DNA of 64,000 nt from Exophiala sp. HKRS030 (Eukaryota > Ascomycota > Eurotiomycetes > Chaetothyriales > Herpotrichiellaceae), in assembly GCA_023897205.1 (NCBI GenBank), contig JAHWDD010000003.1:313665-377664 (forward strand). Reading direction: 5' to 3'. Shown one piece after another: positions 30,791-42,658 of the stretch (within the stretch, counting starts at the first letter, position 1; each line of letters begins with the position of its first letter). The position numbers were made by a program, and so were the translations under genes. The notes beneath the pieces are model-generated. The model was not told the origin of the DNA and ran no database searches. It worked only from the letters and a program-made list of their open reading frames with translations.

Positions 30791-32984
30791 TTACGCCTGA
30801 TCCGCGTGGCCATTGAGCTCGGCCTTCTTTTCCAACAAACCAATGTCGACCTTTTGTGCCGGCACACTACCAGCACCCGCGGTTGACATGTTCAGTTTGG
30901 AAGGTGTAGCTGGCTGCTCGAGTGTGACCGATGTCCTCAATGGGCTGCTGGCACTATCTGTCTGGTTCAGATTCAAGCGTTCGAGGGCTTCCAACTCCGC
31001 CTCTGAAAATTGTCGCAGATGTTTGGGTCGGAAAGGCACAGGCGTGGAGACTCTAGATGTCAGGAACTGTGGCGTGTGTTAGCTTGCCCAAATCTTTCAC
31101 TGATGAGAACTTCCATACTGAGCTGGCAGCGCTTAACATTGCAATCAAAGATGCTTGTACCACGTCCTCATGAATGCCGACACCCCACACTTTCTCGTGG
31201 GAGCTGCTAGCCGTACACTCTATGTAGGTAGCGGCTTTCACGTCACGGCCTTCACCGATGGCATGTTCCTTGTAATCAGCAACATCGAGATCGATGCCCA
31301 AAGAATGCAGAGCATTGGCCAAGGAAGACAGAGCGCCATTCCCGACGCCGACGACCGGGTGCTGAACGCCGTCGATAGCAATGACACCAGCAAATTGCCG
31401 TTTGGCGGTCGACGTGTTCTGAGCTGGTGCCACTGTCTGAGGAGGTTGGCCAGCTGATGACTTGGTCGGGGGTGCTGGCGACGTCGCTCTTACTGCTGTA
31501 ATGTTGTAGTCAACCAGAGTAAAACGAGGATTCTGGTTCAGATGGTATGACTCTTCGAAAAGTGCCTGGATCTCACGTGGGAGCAACTCTCGGCCCTTTG
31601 CGTCTGCCTCTTTCTGGACGATCCTACTGAAAGCAATTTGCAATCCTCGGGGCAAATCGAGCTCGAGGCTTCTCTGAATGACCCAGGCAACACCACCCTT
31701 TCCAGATTGTGAATTGACACGAATGACAGCCTCGTACGTACGTCCAATATCCTGAGGATCCAGAGGAAGATATGGCACGTCCCACCGAGACTCGTGATTC
31801 GAACCCAGAGTCTTTCGTTCGTTGAATCCTTTCTTGATGGCGTCTTGGTGTGAGCCGCTGAAGGCACAAACGACCAACTGTCCACCATATGGCCACCGTT
31901 CGTTGACCGGGATCTTGGTCGATTCCTCGCAGACTCGAATGACCTTCTGGATGTCGCTGAAGTCAACATTGGGCCATATTCCCTGGGTATAAAGATTCAT
32001 GGCGAGGGTGACAAGGTCGACATTGCCCGTCCGCTCCCCGTTGCCAAACAAAGTACCTTCCACTCTGTCGGCTCCAGCCATCTGGGAGAGTTCAGAGGCA
32101 GCCACTGCGCATCCCCGGTCGTTGTGACAGTGCACGGAAACACAAATCTTTTCCCGATCTGTCATGTGCGTACAGAAATATTCGATTTGGTCGGCAAAGA
32201 CGTTGGGCGTGGACATCTCAACGGTCGCCGGTAGGTTAAAAATGAGCTTCGAGTCTTCGGTCGGACCCCAGGCCTCCTTGACAGCCTCGCATATCTTGAT
32301 GACATATTCCGGAGAGGTGTCGGAGAAGGTTTCAGGGCTAAATTCGAAAAGCCATTCGGTCCCTGCCTGACTTGGGTCATCCTTGGTGATAGACCGAGCG
32401 AACTTGGCGCATTTGACCGCCAGAGCAAGGCTTTCATCTTCTGTCATACCAAAGACTATCCTCCTAAAGCACTCGCTCGTCGCAAGGTATAAATGTAGAA
32501 TTGCTTTCTTCGCTCCTTTGAGTGAATCAACGGTACGACGGATCAGATCTTCTCGACAGGGCGACAAGACCTGTAACCATACGTCGTCGGGGACAATATC
32601 CGGTGTTTCCACCAAGTGTCTCGTGAAATCAAAGTCGGTCTGGGAAGCGGAGGGAAACGAGACCTCGATCTCCTTGTAGCCCAACTCGACCAACATCTTG
32701 AAGAAGCGCAGTTTTTGCTCGCCATCCTTGCAACAGGATCAGCCATGGTGAGGGAACCGGGACATCTAATCTTACCATAGGGTCAACAAGACTTTGGTTT
32801 CCATCTCTTAGATCGGTAGCCAGCCATCTCGGAGGGGCGTCGATCGTTCTCGAGGGCCATTGGCGGTCAGGTAGGTCAAGAGGTTTGAATTTGCGGTATT
32901 TCTTCCATGGTTCACGAAGCCTGGATGGGGTCCGGTCAGCAGTGCAAGAGGGTCGTCAAGGGGCACAACAACATACATGGGCAT
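30791..32984 (-). CDS. LEU4: 2-isopropylmalate synthase
   Basis: Four coding exons: 32984-32977 (only ATGCCCAT), 32920-32776, 32726-31119 and 31066-30791, 678 aa. Joining them gives [20 protein letters not shown] at the N-terminus, the usual start of fungal enzymes, and links LSAASS to [16 protein letters not shown] at the C-terminus. Motifs: [11 protein letters not shown] (catalytic Asp/Arg loop), SVHCHNDRG (metal-binding His-x-His), and [13 protein letters not shown]-terminal LeuA allosteric domain (about 435-600) follows a linker. It condenses acetyl-CoA with 2-oxoisovalerate in the first committed step of leucine synthesis and is normally feedback-inhibited by leucine. The start depends on an 8-nt first exon. 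Without it the N-terminus is out of frame. Confidence 0.95.
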
Positions 32985-33751
32985 CTTCGCTACCGTCCTA
33001 GCACGAGGCTGAATCTGCTAGAGACCGCTTCAACTTATTGGCGGGAGGATGGAGGGGGTGGTCGGAAGAGATCCAGTCAGGGACTCGGGACTATTTCGAA
33101 TCAAAGACTCCTCCTGTAGAATATCGTATCTTTCTCAGTTTGTCCAACGGATTTCAGTAAACAAGAGGGTATGTATACAATGAGTCAGTTAGTGGGTGAG
33201 TCACGGTGAACCAGAGGCAAAAGATTTTAACATGTTCGTGGGGCAATTTCATCAGTCCAAGTATTCGTACAGTACAACGGTTCATTGTGGGGTACCTCGA
33301 GTACCGGTACAGTACCAATTTACTCCAGACCCGAGATCTTTGTCCGAGAATAAGCGAAGTTATGCGAATTTCAACGTTTGCAAGTGGACTTGCTACTGCT
33401 ACCGACTCTTGTTACGAGTATAACTTGATACAAAACCCATAATCTATAGCAAAGTACTCCATCGCCCTTAGAGCAGCTTCAATCATCGTTCTCTGCGTCT
33501 GCATTCAAAGGTATACTATACCATCCCCACCATATACCATATGTCAAACCCAATCATACCAACTTAAGCCATACAATTTTAGACGTGTTGGGTCTCTCAG
33601 TGCTGTATACGCACTCTCGAGGGCTATAGAGCAATATCGGTTTGATATCATACCGCCCGTCAACATGTGTTTTGACCGTCATGTCGAGCAACAAGACGTT
33701 GCAATGTAGAAAGCAATGATTCCGAATGACCGCCGTCGACTAGTTGCCCTC
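32985..33751. other. Intergenic
   Basis: LEU4 promoter and 3' flank of the next gene. Near 33290-33315 the sequence gtacctcgagtaccggtacagtacc is rich in GTAC palindromes. No ORF is supported, and no LEU3-type CCGG-N4-CCGG site was noticed. Confidence 0.55.
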
Positions 33752-35995
33752 TTAGCGTCGATGAGACGGCATTTCACCACCACTGGGCTTACCACGTATC
33801 TGTCCCAATGCCTTCTCCCTTCTTGGTGACGCCGGTGTAGAGTCAATCACAACATGGATCGTACTTCCAGGTGTACTGATCTTGATAGAAGGAGACAGTG
33901 AGGCACGCTTGCGTTTGGAAGCATTCGACATCGATCTTTGTCTGGAGATACGTAGCGACGATGATCTACCTTCTAACGGAGCCAGACTGCTTCGTCTAGC
34001 TGTTTCGCTAGAGGTCGGCGTCGGTTTGGAACTGCTATTAATCTTGCTGCTTTTGTCTTTTGGGCCGCCCCGACTGTTTCGTGATCCAAGGCCCTCACTG
34101 CTCTCTCGTTTCTGTAGAGCTTTCGACCAAAATTCTTCCTCAACATCGCCAGAAAAACTAGCTTCCCCTGAGGACGCGACAAGCGTGGTAAGTTTGTCAA
34201 TCGGAGAATGTGCACGGCCGCCATGTACAGTTTCACATGGACTGTTGGTTGGTGGATTGGGACCTCGTGCAGGGCTTTGTGATGCACTGAGAACTTCAAG
34301 CAGCCGTTCCTTCCGTACTGGACTGAGGGCTTCCACGATCTCTTCTGGATTGGCTTCACGCATGTGCTTGAGAAAGTTGGCCTTAGGGAAGCTAAGTCCC
34401 GACATCTCCGTGGGAGCTCCGCTGTAGTTCGAGGAGTAGTCGAACATGGGAATATCATGGCTGCTGGACCTCATCCGCATCCTCCAGTGCCGTGTCGAGC
34501 CCGCTGGTCCAAGGAAAGGATCTTCATATTCCGCACTGCTGGTAGGTGAGACCTTTCTGGTGGCAGTTAACAAGCTGGGCTTGGTCACTGAATCAGACTT
34601 TAAATCAGAAAACGCCTCCGCGTTCAACAAGTTTTGAAACGGTTCGGTGTCTCTAGATGACGGTCTCTCTAGGGCCACTGCACCTGGCATACGCCGAGGA
34701 GAATGCGAATGAGATTCATGCGCAGTGGCTGGTGGTAAACGGCTGCCAATAGGCGGGGGCCTCGTTGACCTTTTCAAAGCCCTGGCAAAGAGTCGCATAT
34801 TCGGCCATGCGATACCGGAATATTCGAGAATATCTGCTAATCATTAGCTATGCACCATGGTACCATGATCTTTGGCTCACATTGAGGTGCATGCTGAAAC
34901 GAAAAGCTGACAACATCCCGAAATCGGTCAAATGTGGTGGCTGAGGCTTTCGGTGGAGTGGTGTCTCGTAGGACTCCCTCAGCGATCACAACCTTGATCC
35001 GACCAACAGGGTCACCAGGCACCCAGTGTGGCTGTTGAAGAACTTCTTTGCGAACGCTGGGAAAACGGAGACGGTGGTGACCTTCTTCTGAGTGTTAACT
35101 TCTGGCAAGCCCGATCGCAAAGGGGAAATCACCTCCATCTGCTATATGCCGTCAGTCCATCAAAAAGTTTCCGCAAAAGCAACATGCCACATACCAATGA
35201 CCTCTGGCCAGGCGCCGTCCTCGAATGTCCGGTGTCTGGCAGCAATGTCAGCTCTGGCGCCTTGATCAAATGTCTATCATCAGACGCTGTCAATATTCCG
35301 TCCACGTATACATTGGCTTCGAACAGAACAATCTCTTCCGCCCTTTTCGACCTCAGGAGCAAGCTTGACGCTTTCGGCTTCTCCCAGCTATGAATCGAGA
35401 TGCGAAAGGATGATCCACGTTCGAGACTTGCCACAAAACATGTGAGGGTAGGGAGGATGTTCATTGATTCATAGTTACTGCGATTGAAGTCAAGACCTTG
35501 AAGGCACGATGCTTGATTATTTGTTAGCATCACTTCAAGAGTACGGAGGTGGAGAGGAAGAACTTCTCACCTTGTTCCAAGGCATAACACCTTGTGTCAA
35601 ATTCTTGGATCGGAATCTTGGAGTCTCCAGGGAACAAAAGCACATCCCAGTGTTGATATCGCATGTTTTTGGTATGCAAGCAGGATTCGGCTACTGTAAT
35701 GACATTGCACCAAGGCTGATGATGTTGATCAAGTAGCCATTGTGTGAGATGAAAGCAACTGGGAAGAAAGACCAGCTGAAAGGTGTGCGTCCTTGCAGTT
35801 GCGGTTCTTGGGATCACGGCAGTTGCGACTTGGGTCGACGCTGAACAGAAAATATCGTCACAGAAGCTGCAACTGGCCAAAGCATCAGCGTCTCACGTTC
35901 AGGTAGAAAAGATTGGCTCAGCGAAAAACGGGAGAAATCTGGCTTGAGGTAAGATGGCTGATCATTCAAGAGCTCTTCTTTGTACGCCAGCAATG
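33752..35995 (-). CDS. Unrecognised fungal protein, five-exon model with one unresolved junction
   Basis: Coding-looking pieces: 35995-35897 (5' end not found), 35840-35571, 35496-35195, ~35087-34881 and 34833-33752. Joins 1-2, 2-3 and 4-5 are canonical and in frame. They read AALLAYKEELLNDQPSYLKP, then TFQLVFLPSCFHLTQWLLD, then SFRISIHSWEKPKASSLLL, later VGRIKVVIAEGVLRD, VVSFSFQHAP and ILEYSGIAWPNMRLF. The last exon is a long Ser/Arg-rich disordered tail. I recall similar SFxxSVHSW / GRIKVVIAEG / FQHAPLNILE texts in uncharacterised mould proteins, but no function. The exon 3-4 junction does not close. The best donor (GTATGT at 35194) is in the wrong phase, and the frame that continues GGDFPFAIGLARS meets a TAA at 35095-35097. 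The 5' end also lacks an ATG. It could be a pseudogene or unusually spliced. Confidence 0.55.
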
Positions 35996-36289
35996 CTGCA
36001 TCAATTGTCCAAAAAACAACAACAACAACAACTTAACGATTAGGCGCCTGGAAAGTCCCAAAACCAACACTACCACATATAACCCGTGAAGTTATGTCCA
36101 CTCAATAAGTCATTTTCGTCCTGTCCGAAGCAGCGGGTATTGTAACCAATGTGAAAAGTATCTCAAACACCACAGCGTTGCCGGAAGACGGCGTACACAT
36201 TCGCCTTCCATGCGTTAGAGGCCACTGTAGAAGAACAACGCCAAAGGAATTAGATGTTACAAAGGGGTTGGCAGAGTAGCTTGTGCCAG

Positions 36290-38632
36290 CTATTCTCCAG
36301 GCTCTAGTCCAAAATCTCCACCCACTCCGATAGCACCATCAAAATTGAATGTGTCATCGTTTGTCGTGTTCAGGAAACTGTCAAAATCGAAGTTCTCAAG
36401 AACATCGGTATTTTCCAATGTACTGAAGTCGAGATTGAAGTTTTGGTCCGGACCGAAATTGTCGGTGAAGCTGGGTTGAAGATCGGGCTGGTGCATAGGA
36501 GCTTGAGCAGGAGGCATAGGCTGAGCTGCTGCCGGGGCTTGAGTGGCGTTACCCATGCCACCAGCACCAGATTTGCCAGCTGGACCGCCGAATCCTTGGG
36601 GATGCACTGGCGTTATTGGTGTCGAAGGTGTCGGAGTGGCAGGCGGCTCGTTCTCTGAGCTTGCTGCATTCGCCGTCGAGTTCTTCTTTGCGGGTTTCTT
36701 CTTGTTGCTATCCTCCTTGGCTTTCTTAGATTTGGGGTTCGGCTTGTTGGTCGTGGACGGTGTAGGTGGTGCATTGGTGCTTTGAGGAGATCCTGGCTGA
36801 TTGCGCTGAGCACTGCCCGCAGCTGGAGCTTGAGGAGGCGGCATCTCGTTCCTTTGCCCAGGAGTGCCCATAGGCGCCGGCTGACCTTGAGAAGGCTGCT
36901 GGACCATAGGCTGACCACCCTGAAATTGTCCTGACATCCGGGCCTGTTGTTGTTGACGCGCTATGGCTTGCTGCATGTCCATGGAGGTTGGTGGTCTCAT
37001 GTTAGGGCCACCAGGTCCGACCATTCCTTGATTATCTTTCAAGTACATGGCTGGGTTGAAGTCACCGGGCATGCCATTCATGAAGTTCATGCCGGCTGGT
37101 GACCTACCTGCCATATCTGCAGCTGAAGGTGACCCGGGCAAGCCTCCGAGTTGTGGAGTGCCTCGCTTCATTTGATCGGCAGGGTTTGGAGAGGTACCTG
37201 TTCGGCTTCCCGACGGTGACATACCGCCCTGCATGCCAACCATGGGAGCGCCATCGCGATTAACGGCATTGTCCTGCTCTTGTCTCGCCATCATCAACCT
37301 CTTTTTGTTTTGCTGTTCAAGCAACATCAGTTGCATTTGATAGTCTTGGAGAGCATGGTTCCCGCTCTGCCCGCCACCTGGTGTCCCTTGCATTTGCCCT
37401 TGGCTCATTCTTTGATTATACAATTCCAACGGCATGTCCCCGGCAAAGGGAGCAGGATTCATGCCTTGCATCATGGGGGAGCCAGCGCCGCCCATCTGCA
37501 TCATACCATTTGCCATGCCGGCCTTGTTCACAGTTAGTATTGACCAAGTCCGTTCAACAGCTTGTCTAGCTTACCTGCATGGGCTTCTGTGGCATGCCGC
37601 CATTTTGCCGGAATTGGCCGTTGTTCATGTTAGGATTGAAGGCATTCTGGATCATCATATTCTGAGGCGCCACGTTGGGCATTCCTGGCCTAACATTAGG
37701 CATCATGCCACCGTTGAACTGTTGACCTTCAAGTCGTGGCCTCTTGGACGGAGACCCACCGTTGTCACCTTCGGCTGGAGACGAGGGGCGGCCATTCATG
37801 TCAACATCGCCCTGCTCGCGTTGCATCTGTTGCTGCTGTTGCATCATGGCAACTTTACTCATTTGCTGCAATTGCTGAGGGGTGCTAGTAACAGTAAGCA
37901 TCAACGATCGCGCGCAGGGGGTATAAGAGGCTTACATTTTGTTAGCCATCTCCCTCGGAACAGTGCCATTCATGATGTTGTTGCGCATGTTATTGGCACG
38001 CATGGCAAACTGGTTAGGGTTAACCATGCCTGGTCGGGCAAGATTCTGACTCTGCTGATTTTCTCGCATGCGTTGCATACTCTGCACGACAATGTCAGTA
38101 TATCGGGCTGAGGACCACAATGGCCAAGTCTTACCTGATGCTGCATCAAGTACTGCGCAGCCGCGCCCATGTTTGCGCCTTGGCCACCCTGCATCTTACT
38201 TGATCGTTGGTGAGCAGTAAAAAGGTCTGAGAAAATGCTGAACCATTCAAAGAGAAAACCTATACCGGGCGTGTTTTCCGCGGCGTGCATGGGGCGAGGC
38301 AAGTCGTCTGGTATATCATCTTTAACGTCGGTGTCCATGGCATCTGCATCCACTCCGTTCACTTCTCCATCCTTACGGCGGCCAGGACTTTGCTTGACGG
38401 CAGGCTTGGTACGCATCTCAAACTTGTCTTCGCCGACCAGCCGTCTCGCATGGTCGTAGAGCCCCAACTTCAGGAAGTATTCGTAGATGTAAGTGTTCAG
38501 TTGGGCTTTGACCTGGTCGGGTGGTTGGCTGGTGTTGACCTGCATCGCTGGGCTTCCGTTGTTCATCATCATTCCGCCGCCGACGGGACCTCCAGCCACC
38601 GCTGGAGGATTCATGCCGGCCATATTCATCAT
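36290..38632 (-). CDS. somA: Flo8/Som1-type transcriptional regulator (LisH protein)
   Basis: Four exons: 38632-38135, 38081-37936, 37884-37575 and 37522-36290, 728 aa, all canonical introns in frame. A LisH motif (about 41-68: VKAQLNTYIYEYFLKLGLYD, then HARRLV) lies in the N-terminal part, followed by FEWFSIFSDLFTAHQR, the extended LUFS-type region of Flo8, LUG and Som1 proteins. The rest is Met/Gln/Pro/Gly-rich. It has nuclear-targeting-like basic patches (SKRPRLE; KPNPKSKKAKED) and an acidic, aromatic C-terminus (NFDFDSFLN) that looks like an activation domain. In yeast Flo8 and in Aspergillus SomA act below cAMP/PKA with a LIM-binding partner (PtaB) to control adhesion, biofilm, conidiation and virulence traits. 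Upstream lies over 1.1 kb without a gene, which suggests a long regulated leader. Confidence 0.9.
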
Positions 38633-39804
38633 ATCTCGGGACAAAGTCGAGATTCCTCGATCTTCACAAGCGCGAAAGGGCAAGAGTACAGCGCGTCAAG
38701 CAAGGCAGGGACTGCGGTCGTAGAAGTGTATCAGGTGGGTCTGGAGGTAAATTGATCGAGGACCTGCAGAAAGGTGGAGAGAAGCCGGTCGCGCAAACCG
38801 ACACCGACTATCAGAAGAGGGAGGAAAGTCTCATCTTCTAGGGTCGCAGGTAGATTTGAAAGGCTTCTTTGGGCAGAGATGGTCGAGTATTGAGGCGGCT
38901 TGGGAGGTGCTTTGTGGACGAAACGCGACAGCCACAAATTATCGGCAGGCCGGGCTAAGACTGAAGCGCAAGGTTGCAGGGCTCGACGTGACCGGGGTGG
39001 TAGAGAGACTTCTATCGGCAACAGAGAGGTACAATAAAGGCGAGAATATATCGGACGAGGCCCAGGATATAAATCGTGAAAAGGAAAAGAGGGAAATGTT
39101 GATGGGATGGGGTGACAAGTGACGGTGGACGAGGCAAAAAGTGAGGTTTAGATTGCTGAGGAACGACAGGTTGGCAGGCCTCACTGGTTAGGCTGCGCTG
39201 TCGGCTGCAGAGAAACGCTCAGGGCGCAGGCAAAATTCTCGAGAGCGAAGAGGGAGGAACCGAAGACTCAGCAAGCAGCGACACGGCGAACCAGTCTGAC
39301 CACCGTCCAGCCACTCACAATTCTCCTAGCTTCAGCCCTACTACGATGTCCCGCGTACAGGTCAGCACGCTTGCCCTGAATAGGGGCCAACGATGGCGGG
39401 GTCCTTGGCAACAACCCAACAACCTCACCTCGACGAGATAAACAGCAAACATATTATTGATCATTATTATTCCTTTGACCATGGTATTCGGACCGCAATC
39501 GCTTCATTTCGAATTGTTTGATCAGTTTACAATTCCCAGTCGGCTTCTAGAAAGCATTTGCCCCTGCCCCTGGCGGATTGCTGAAACTGTTTCAGGGGTC
39601 ACTCCGTACGTAGAATACAGAAATCCTCCGGCAGTAATTAATTGATTGCTACCGTGCTGGGTACTCCGTATATCTCGTCCTGTTCAAAAAGGGGCTGGTC
39701 CTGGCACGTGATCGGCGACCGGCGGACATATCCCATCAACGTTGGGATTTGTCGACGTGAGGCTCTGGTTGCAAGCGGCCAGAAGAGCTGCCTTGTTCTT
39801 CTGT
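38633..39804. other. Long upstream region of somA
   Basis: About 1.17 kb between the somA ATG and the Bet3 stop. Contains one TACTCCGTA (39662-39670). A plus-strand open frame at 38856-39122 has no ATG at its start and is not supported. It may hold a long 5' UTR of somA. Confidence 0.6.
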
Positions 39805-40587
39805 TTATTCATCATCGGGAGGCATCTCATCCTCGATATATCGGTTCAAGGTGACACGAATCTCAGTGACATCGTTCCCTCGCAACACATCACTCACGAA
39901 GTGTGCCTCGATTGACATTTGCACCTATGCATATCCAAGTGAGCAAACTTCGCCAGTTGAAAATTGGTCCAGAACGTACCATCTCTAATGCACCACGCAA
40001 CACACCACAGAGGATGTTGGAGAACCATAATTCATCTTGTGCCCTTCCGTCGTCTGGAAGCTCAACGAAATCGGCCAGCGGATTCTCGTCAAACAACAAT
40101 GAGAATTGTTTGTTATCTGCGCTCCAATTTGTGACGGTTGGAGTTATATTGAGGAATATCTTGAATCCAACCTAGCATTCTCGTTAGCTCGATCATCGAG
40201 AGTACTTGCGGAAAGGCTACCTTTGAGATCATGTCTGCTGTATCTCTAAAATTGCCGCAACGACCAGTGTTTGACTTTGCCAGGAAATCCTCGATGAGCC
40301 GCATGCCGATATTGTAGCCCATCTTGTCGAGTTGCTGATTAACCTGGGCGTAGTCATACTCATAGTCGGTGCATAGCTGGGCGACAATGGTGCCATAGGT
40401 AAGAGTCACCAATTCGGCGTTAACTTTATCAACCCGGGTTCTATGATATAATTAGAGTTCTTGCATCCATCATATTGAAGATGTCCGTACTTCCATATCC
40501 TATTCAACGACGAATTAGTGGAGAACAACTGGCGAAGACACTGACGTACTCCTCGCCCACGCGGGCGGCTTTCTGGCTCGATGCCAT
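39805..40587 (-). CDS. BET3: TRAPP complex subunit Bet3 (TRAPPC3)
   Basis: Five exons: 40587-40550, 40499-40491 (9 nt), 40440-40221, 40171-39980 and 39924-39805, 192 aa, the same size as yeast Bet3. The product opens with SQKAARVGEEIWKTRVDKVN and runs through LTYGTIVAQLCTDYEYDYAQ, GYNIGMRLIEDFLAKS, GRCGNFRDTADMISKVGFK (Cys77 is the acylated Cys position), and FSLLFDENPLADFVELP to a MPPDDE end. Bet3 is the core of the TRAPP complexes, exchange factors for Ypt1/Rab1 that act in ER-Golgi traffic and autophagy. The 9-nt exon GATATGGAA supplies part of EEIWK. It is flanked by two 50-nt introns with GTACGT and GTACGG donors and CTAAT branch-like sites. Confidence 0.96.
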
Positions 40588-41366
40588 CAAGAAGGGCGAT
40601 AGATGTAACACTTATAGAACCCACATCTCAATTACCCTCGTCGACATATCAAGGGGATGGGCTGGTATCGTTGTCAAAGATTTAGCAGAAGTCGATGTTG
40701 TTGAACAAACGAGGCTGAGGCCGAAGATACACCCACGCCAAGACGATCATCTGGCTCGACCTAATGCTGCTCTAACGTCGCATCCTGGGCTGGTCAAGCT
40801 TTTAATACATTTTACGCAACAACCTCGTATTTGTAGCGCCGCGTCCGAGTATCAGGTAAGCATTGAATGCCAGCCTCAAGGACGCTCTTACTCAGCTGCG
40901 AACCCATCTCGGTTCTCCGTAATGTCTTCGTGACTCTACCCTGAATACCGTTGGCGCGATGGCCCATATCGTGCACGCTTTGTCATTTGAGGAGTGGTGG
41001 GCTAAAGGTCCACGGTCAGACTTATTATCGATGCTCCAAGTCACACCAGAAACATGCACTATCTATTAAGAAACATTTGACGATTAGTACTATATGAATA
41101 CGCAGTACTTCTTCTTGTAATCACATTTGTCCTCGCATCATTCGTAAGGCGAAGCACTGGGATAGCATAACTTGTATGGTCAAGCATTGACACCACAAGT
41201 GCATACTTCTGTGTCCCGCATGTGAGTCTGGAAATATTTGGAGAAGTGATTGAGAAAAAGTTCACGCAGTGTCGGAAGCGCTTCATATATCTTCGTCGCG
41301 ACTGATCTTCTTCGTGTATCAAAGCTCTAATTGCTACCTCCACACTCGACCTCGTCACCCGCAACC
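40588..41366. other. Divergent promoter region, BET3 / U5-40K
   Basis: Two head-to-head housekeeping genes share this 780 bp. No supported ORF. Confidence 0.6.
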
Positions 41367-42658
41367 ATGATGCCATCTATCAAGCGCCAGGCTTCGGATA
41401 GCTTCAGCCAACCGCAATCTCTGGTTAAGAGACAGAAGTCCAATTCAGATCTCAACGACAGTCGCGCCATAACAGTCGGTGCGAAGGGGCAAGATGGAGC
41501 ACTTGTACCAGCAGTATGTGGTCGTATGAAATTACCACGAGACACCCTGCTAATGAACCTTTCCAGTCTTTGCGAACGAGTGCGCTGCCTGCGCCCATAA
41601 TGGAATTGACCGGCATGTGTTTGCTTTCCTTTTGTGCAAAGGTAGTTGCTAACTAGAGCAGGGCATTCCGGCGAGATCTTTGCAGTGCGATTCGATTCTA
41701 CAGGTCAACATATTGCTTCCGGCTCCATGGATCGATCTATAAGTAAGCGCATGTTTCCCTCCGAGCCCGAGAGCCATATCTAACGCCGCTTATCTTAGTG
41801 CTATGGAATACCTACGGAGAGTGTGAAAACTATGGTATCATGACGGGCCACAAAGGCGCAGTCCTGGATCTGCAATGGTCAAGAGATTCAAAAACAATAT
41901 ATTCTGCGTCTGCAGACATGACGGTTGCAAGTTGGGATCTTGAGACAGGTCTGAGAATACGCAAGCATGTCGGACACGAAGAGGTTGTCAACTGTCTGGA
42001 TTTAAGTAGGAGAGGCCAAGATCTCCTCTTGAGCGGCAGCGATGATGGCTGCATAGGCATATGGGACCCGCGGCAGAAAGCGGCAGTCGACTATATCGAG
42101 ACCGACTTTCCCATCACCGCAGTGGCCATGGCTGAACAAGGACATGAGATATATTCTGGCGGTATTGACAACGACATAAAAGTATGGGACGCTCGGAAAA
42201 TGGAGGTCACATATACGCTCAGTGGCCATGCAGACACCATCACATCTCTGGAAGTTTCACCCGATTCCCAAACCCTCTTATCCAATTCTCATGATTCGAC
42301 GGTGCGAACTTGGGACATCCGACCTTTTGCACCAGTGGACCGCGCTGTCCGTACATATGACGGTGCACCTGCTGGATTCGAGAAGAATTTGATAAGAGCA
42401 AGCTGGAGCCCGAAAGGTGACAAGATTTGTGCCGGATCTGGTGACAGAACCGTGGTAGTATGGGATGCTCACTCCGCCAAACTACTCTACAAGTTACCTG
42501 GACACAAGGGCACCGTGAATGATGTACGGTTCTCGCCTACAGAGGATCCGATCAGTAAGTCCGCATCGACGCAAGATATTCGGGTTTTGAGCTAACGTGT
42601 CATAGTTGTATCGGGTTCGACTGATCGAAATATCCTACTTGGTGAACTCGGCAGATGA
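41367..42658 (+). CDS. U5 snRNP 40 kDa WD40 protein
   Basis: Five exons: 41367-41513, 41567-41612, 41662-41742, 41799-42554 and 42606-42658, 360 aa. The N-terminus is basic (IKRQASDSFSQPQSLVKRQK). Seven WD repeats follow (LTGHSGEIFAVRFDSTGQH; MTGHKGAVLDLQWSRDSKT; VGHEEVVNCLDLSRRGQDL; LSGHADTITSLEVSPDSQT; LPGHKGTVNDVRFSPTEDP), ending STDRNILLGELGR. This is the layout of human SNRNP40 and S. pombe Spf38, a scaffold of the U5 and U4/U6.U5 particles in the spliceosome. Intron 2 (41613-41661) begins GCATGT instead of GTATGT. Only that GC donor joins ELTG to HSGEIFAV in frame. The last WD motif is partly supplied by the short final exon. Confidence 0.94.

Noticed and set aside
38856..39122. Plus-strand open frame of 88 codons upstream of somA
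   Set aside because: Starts with a non-ATG codon, has no known motif, and lies in the probable somA leader.
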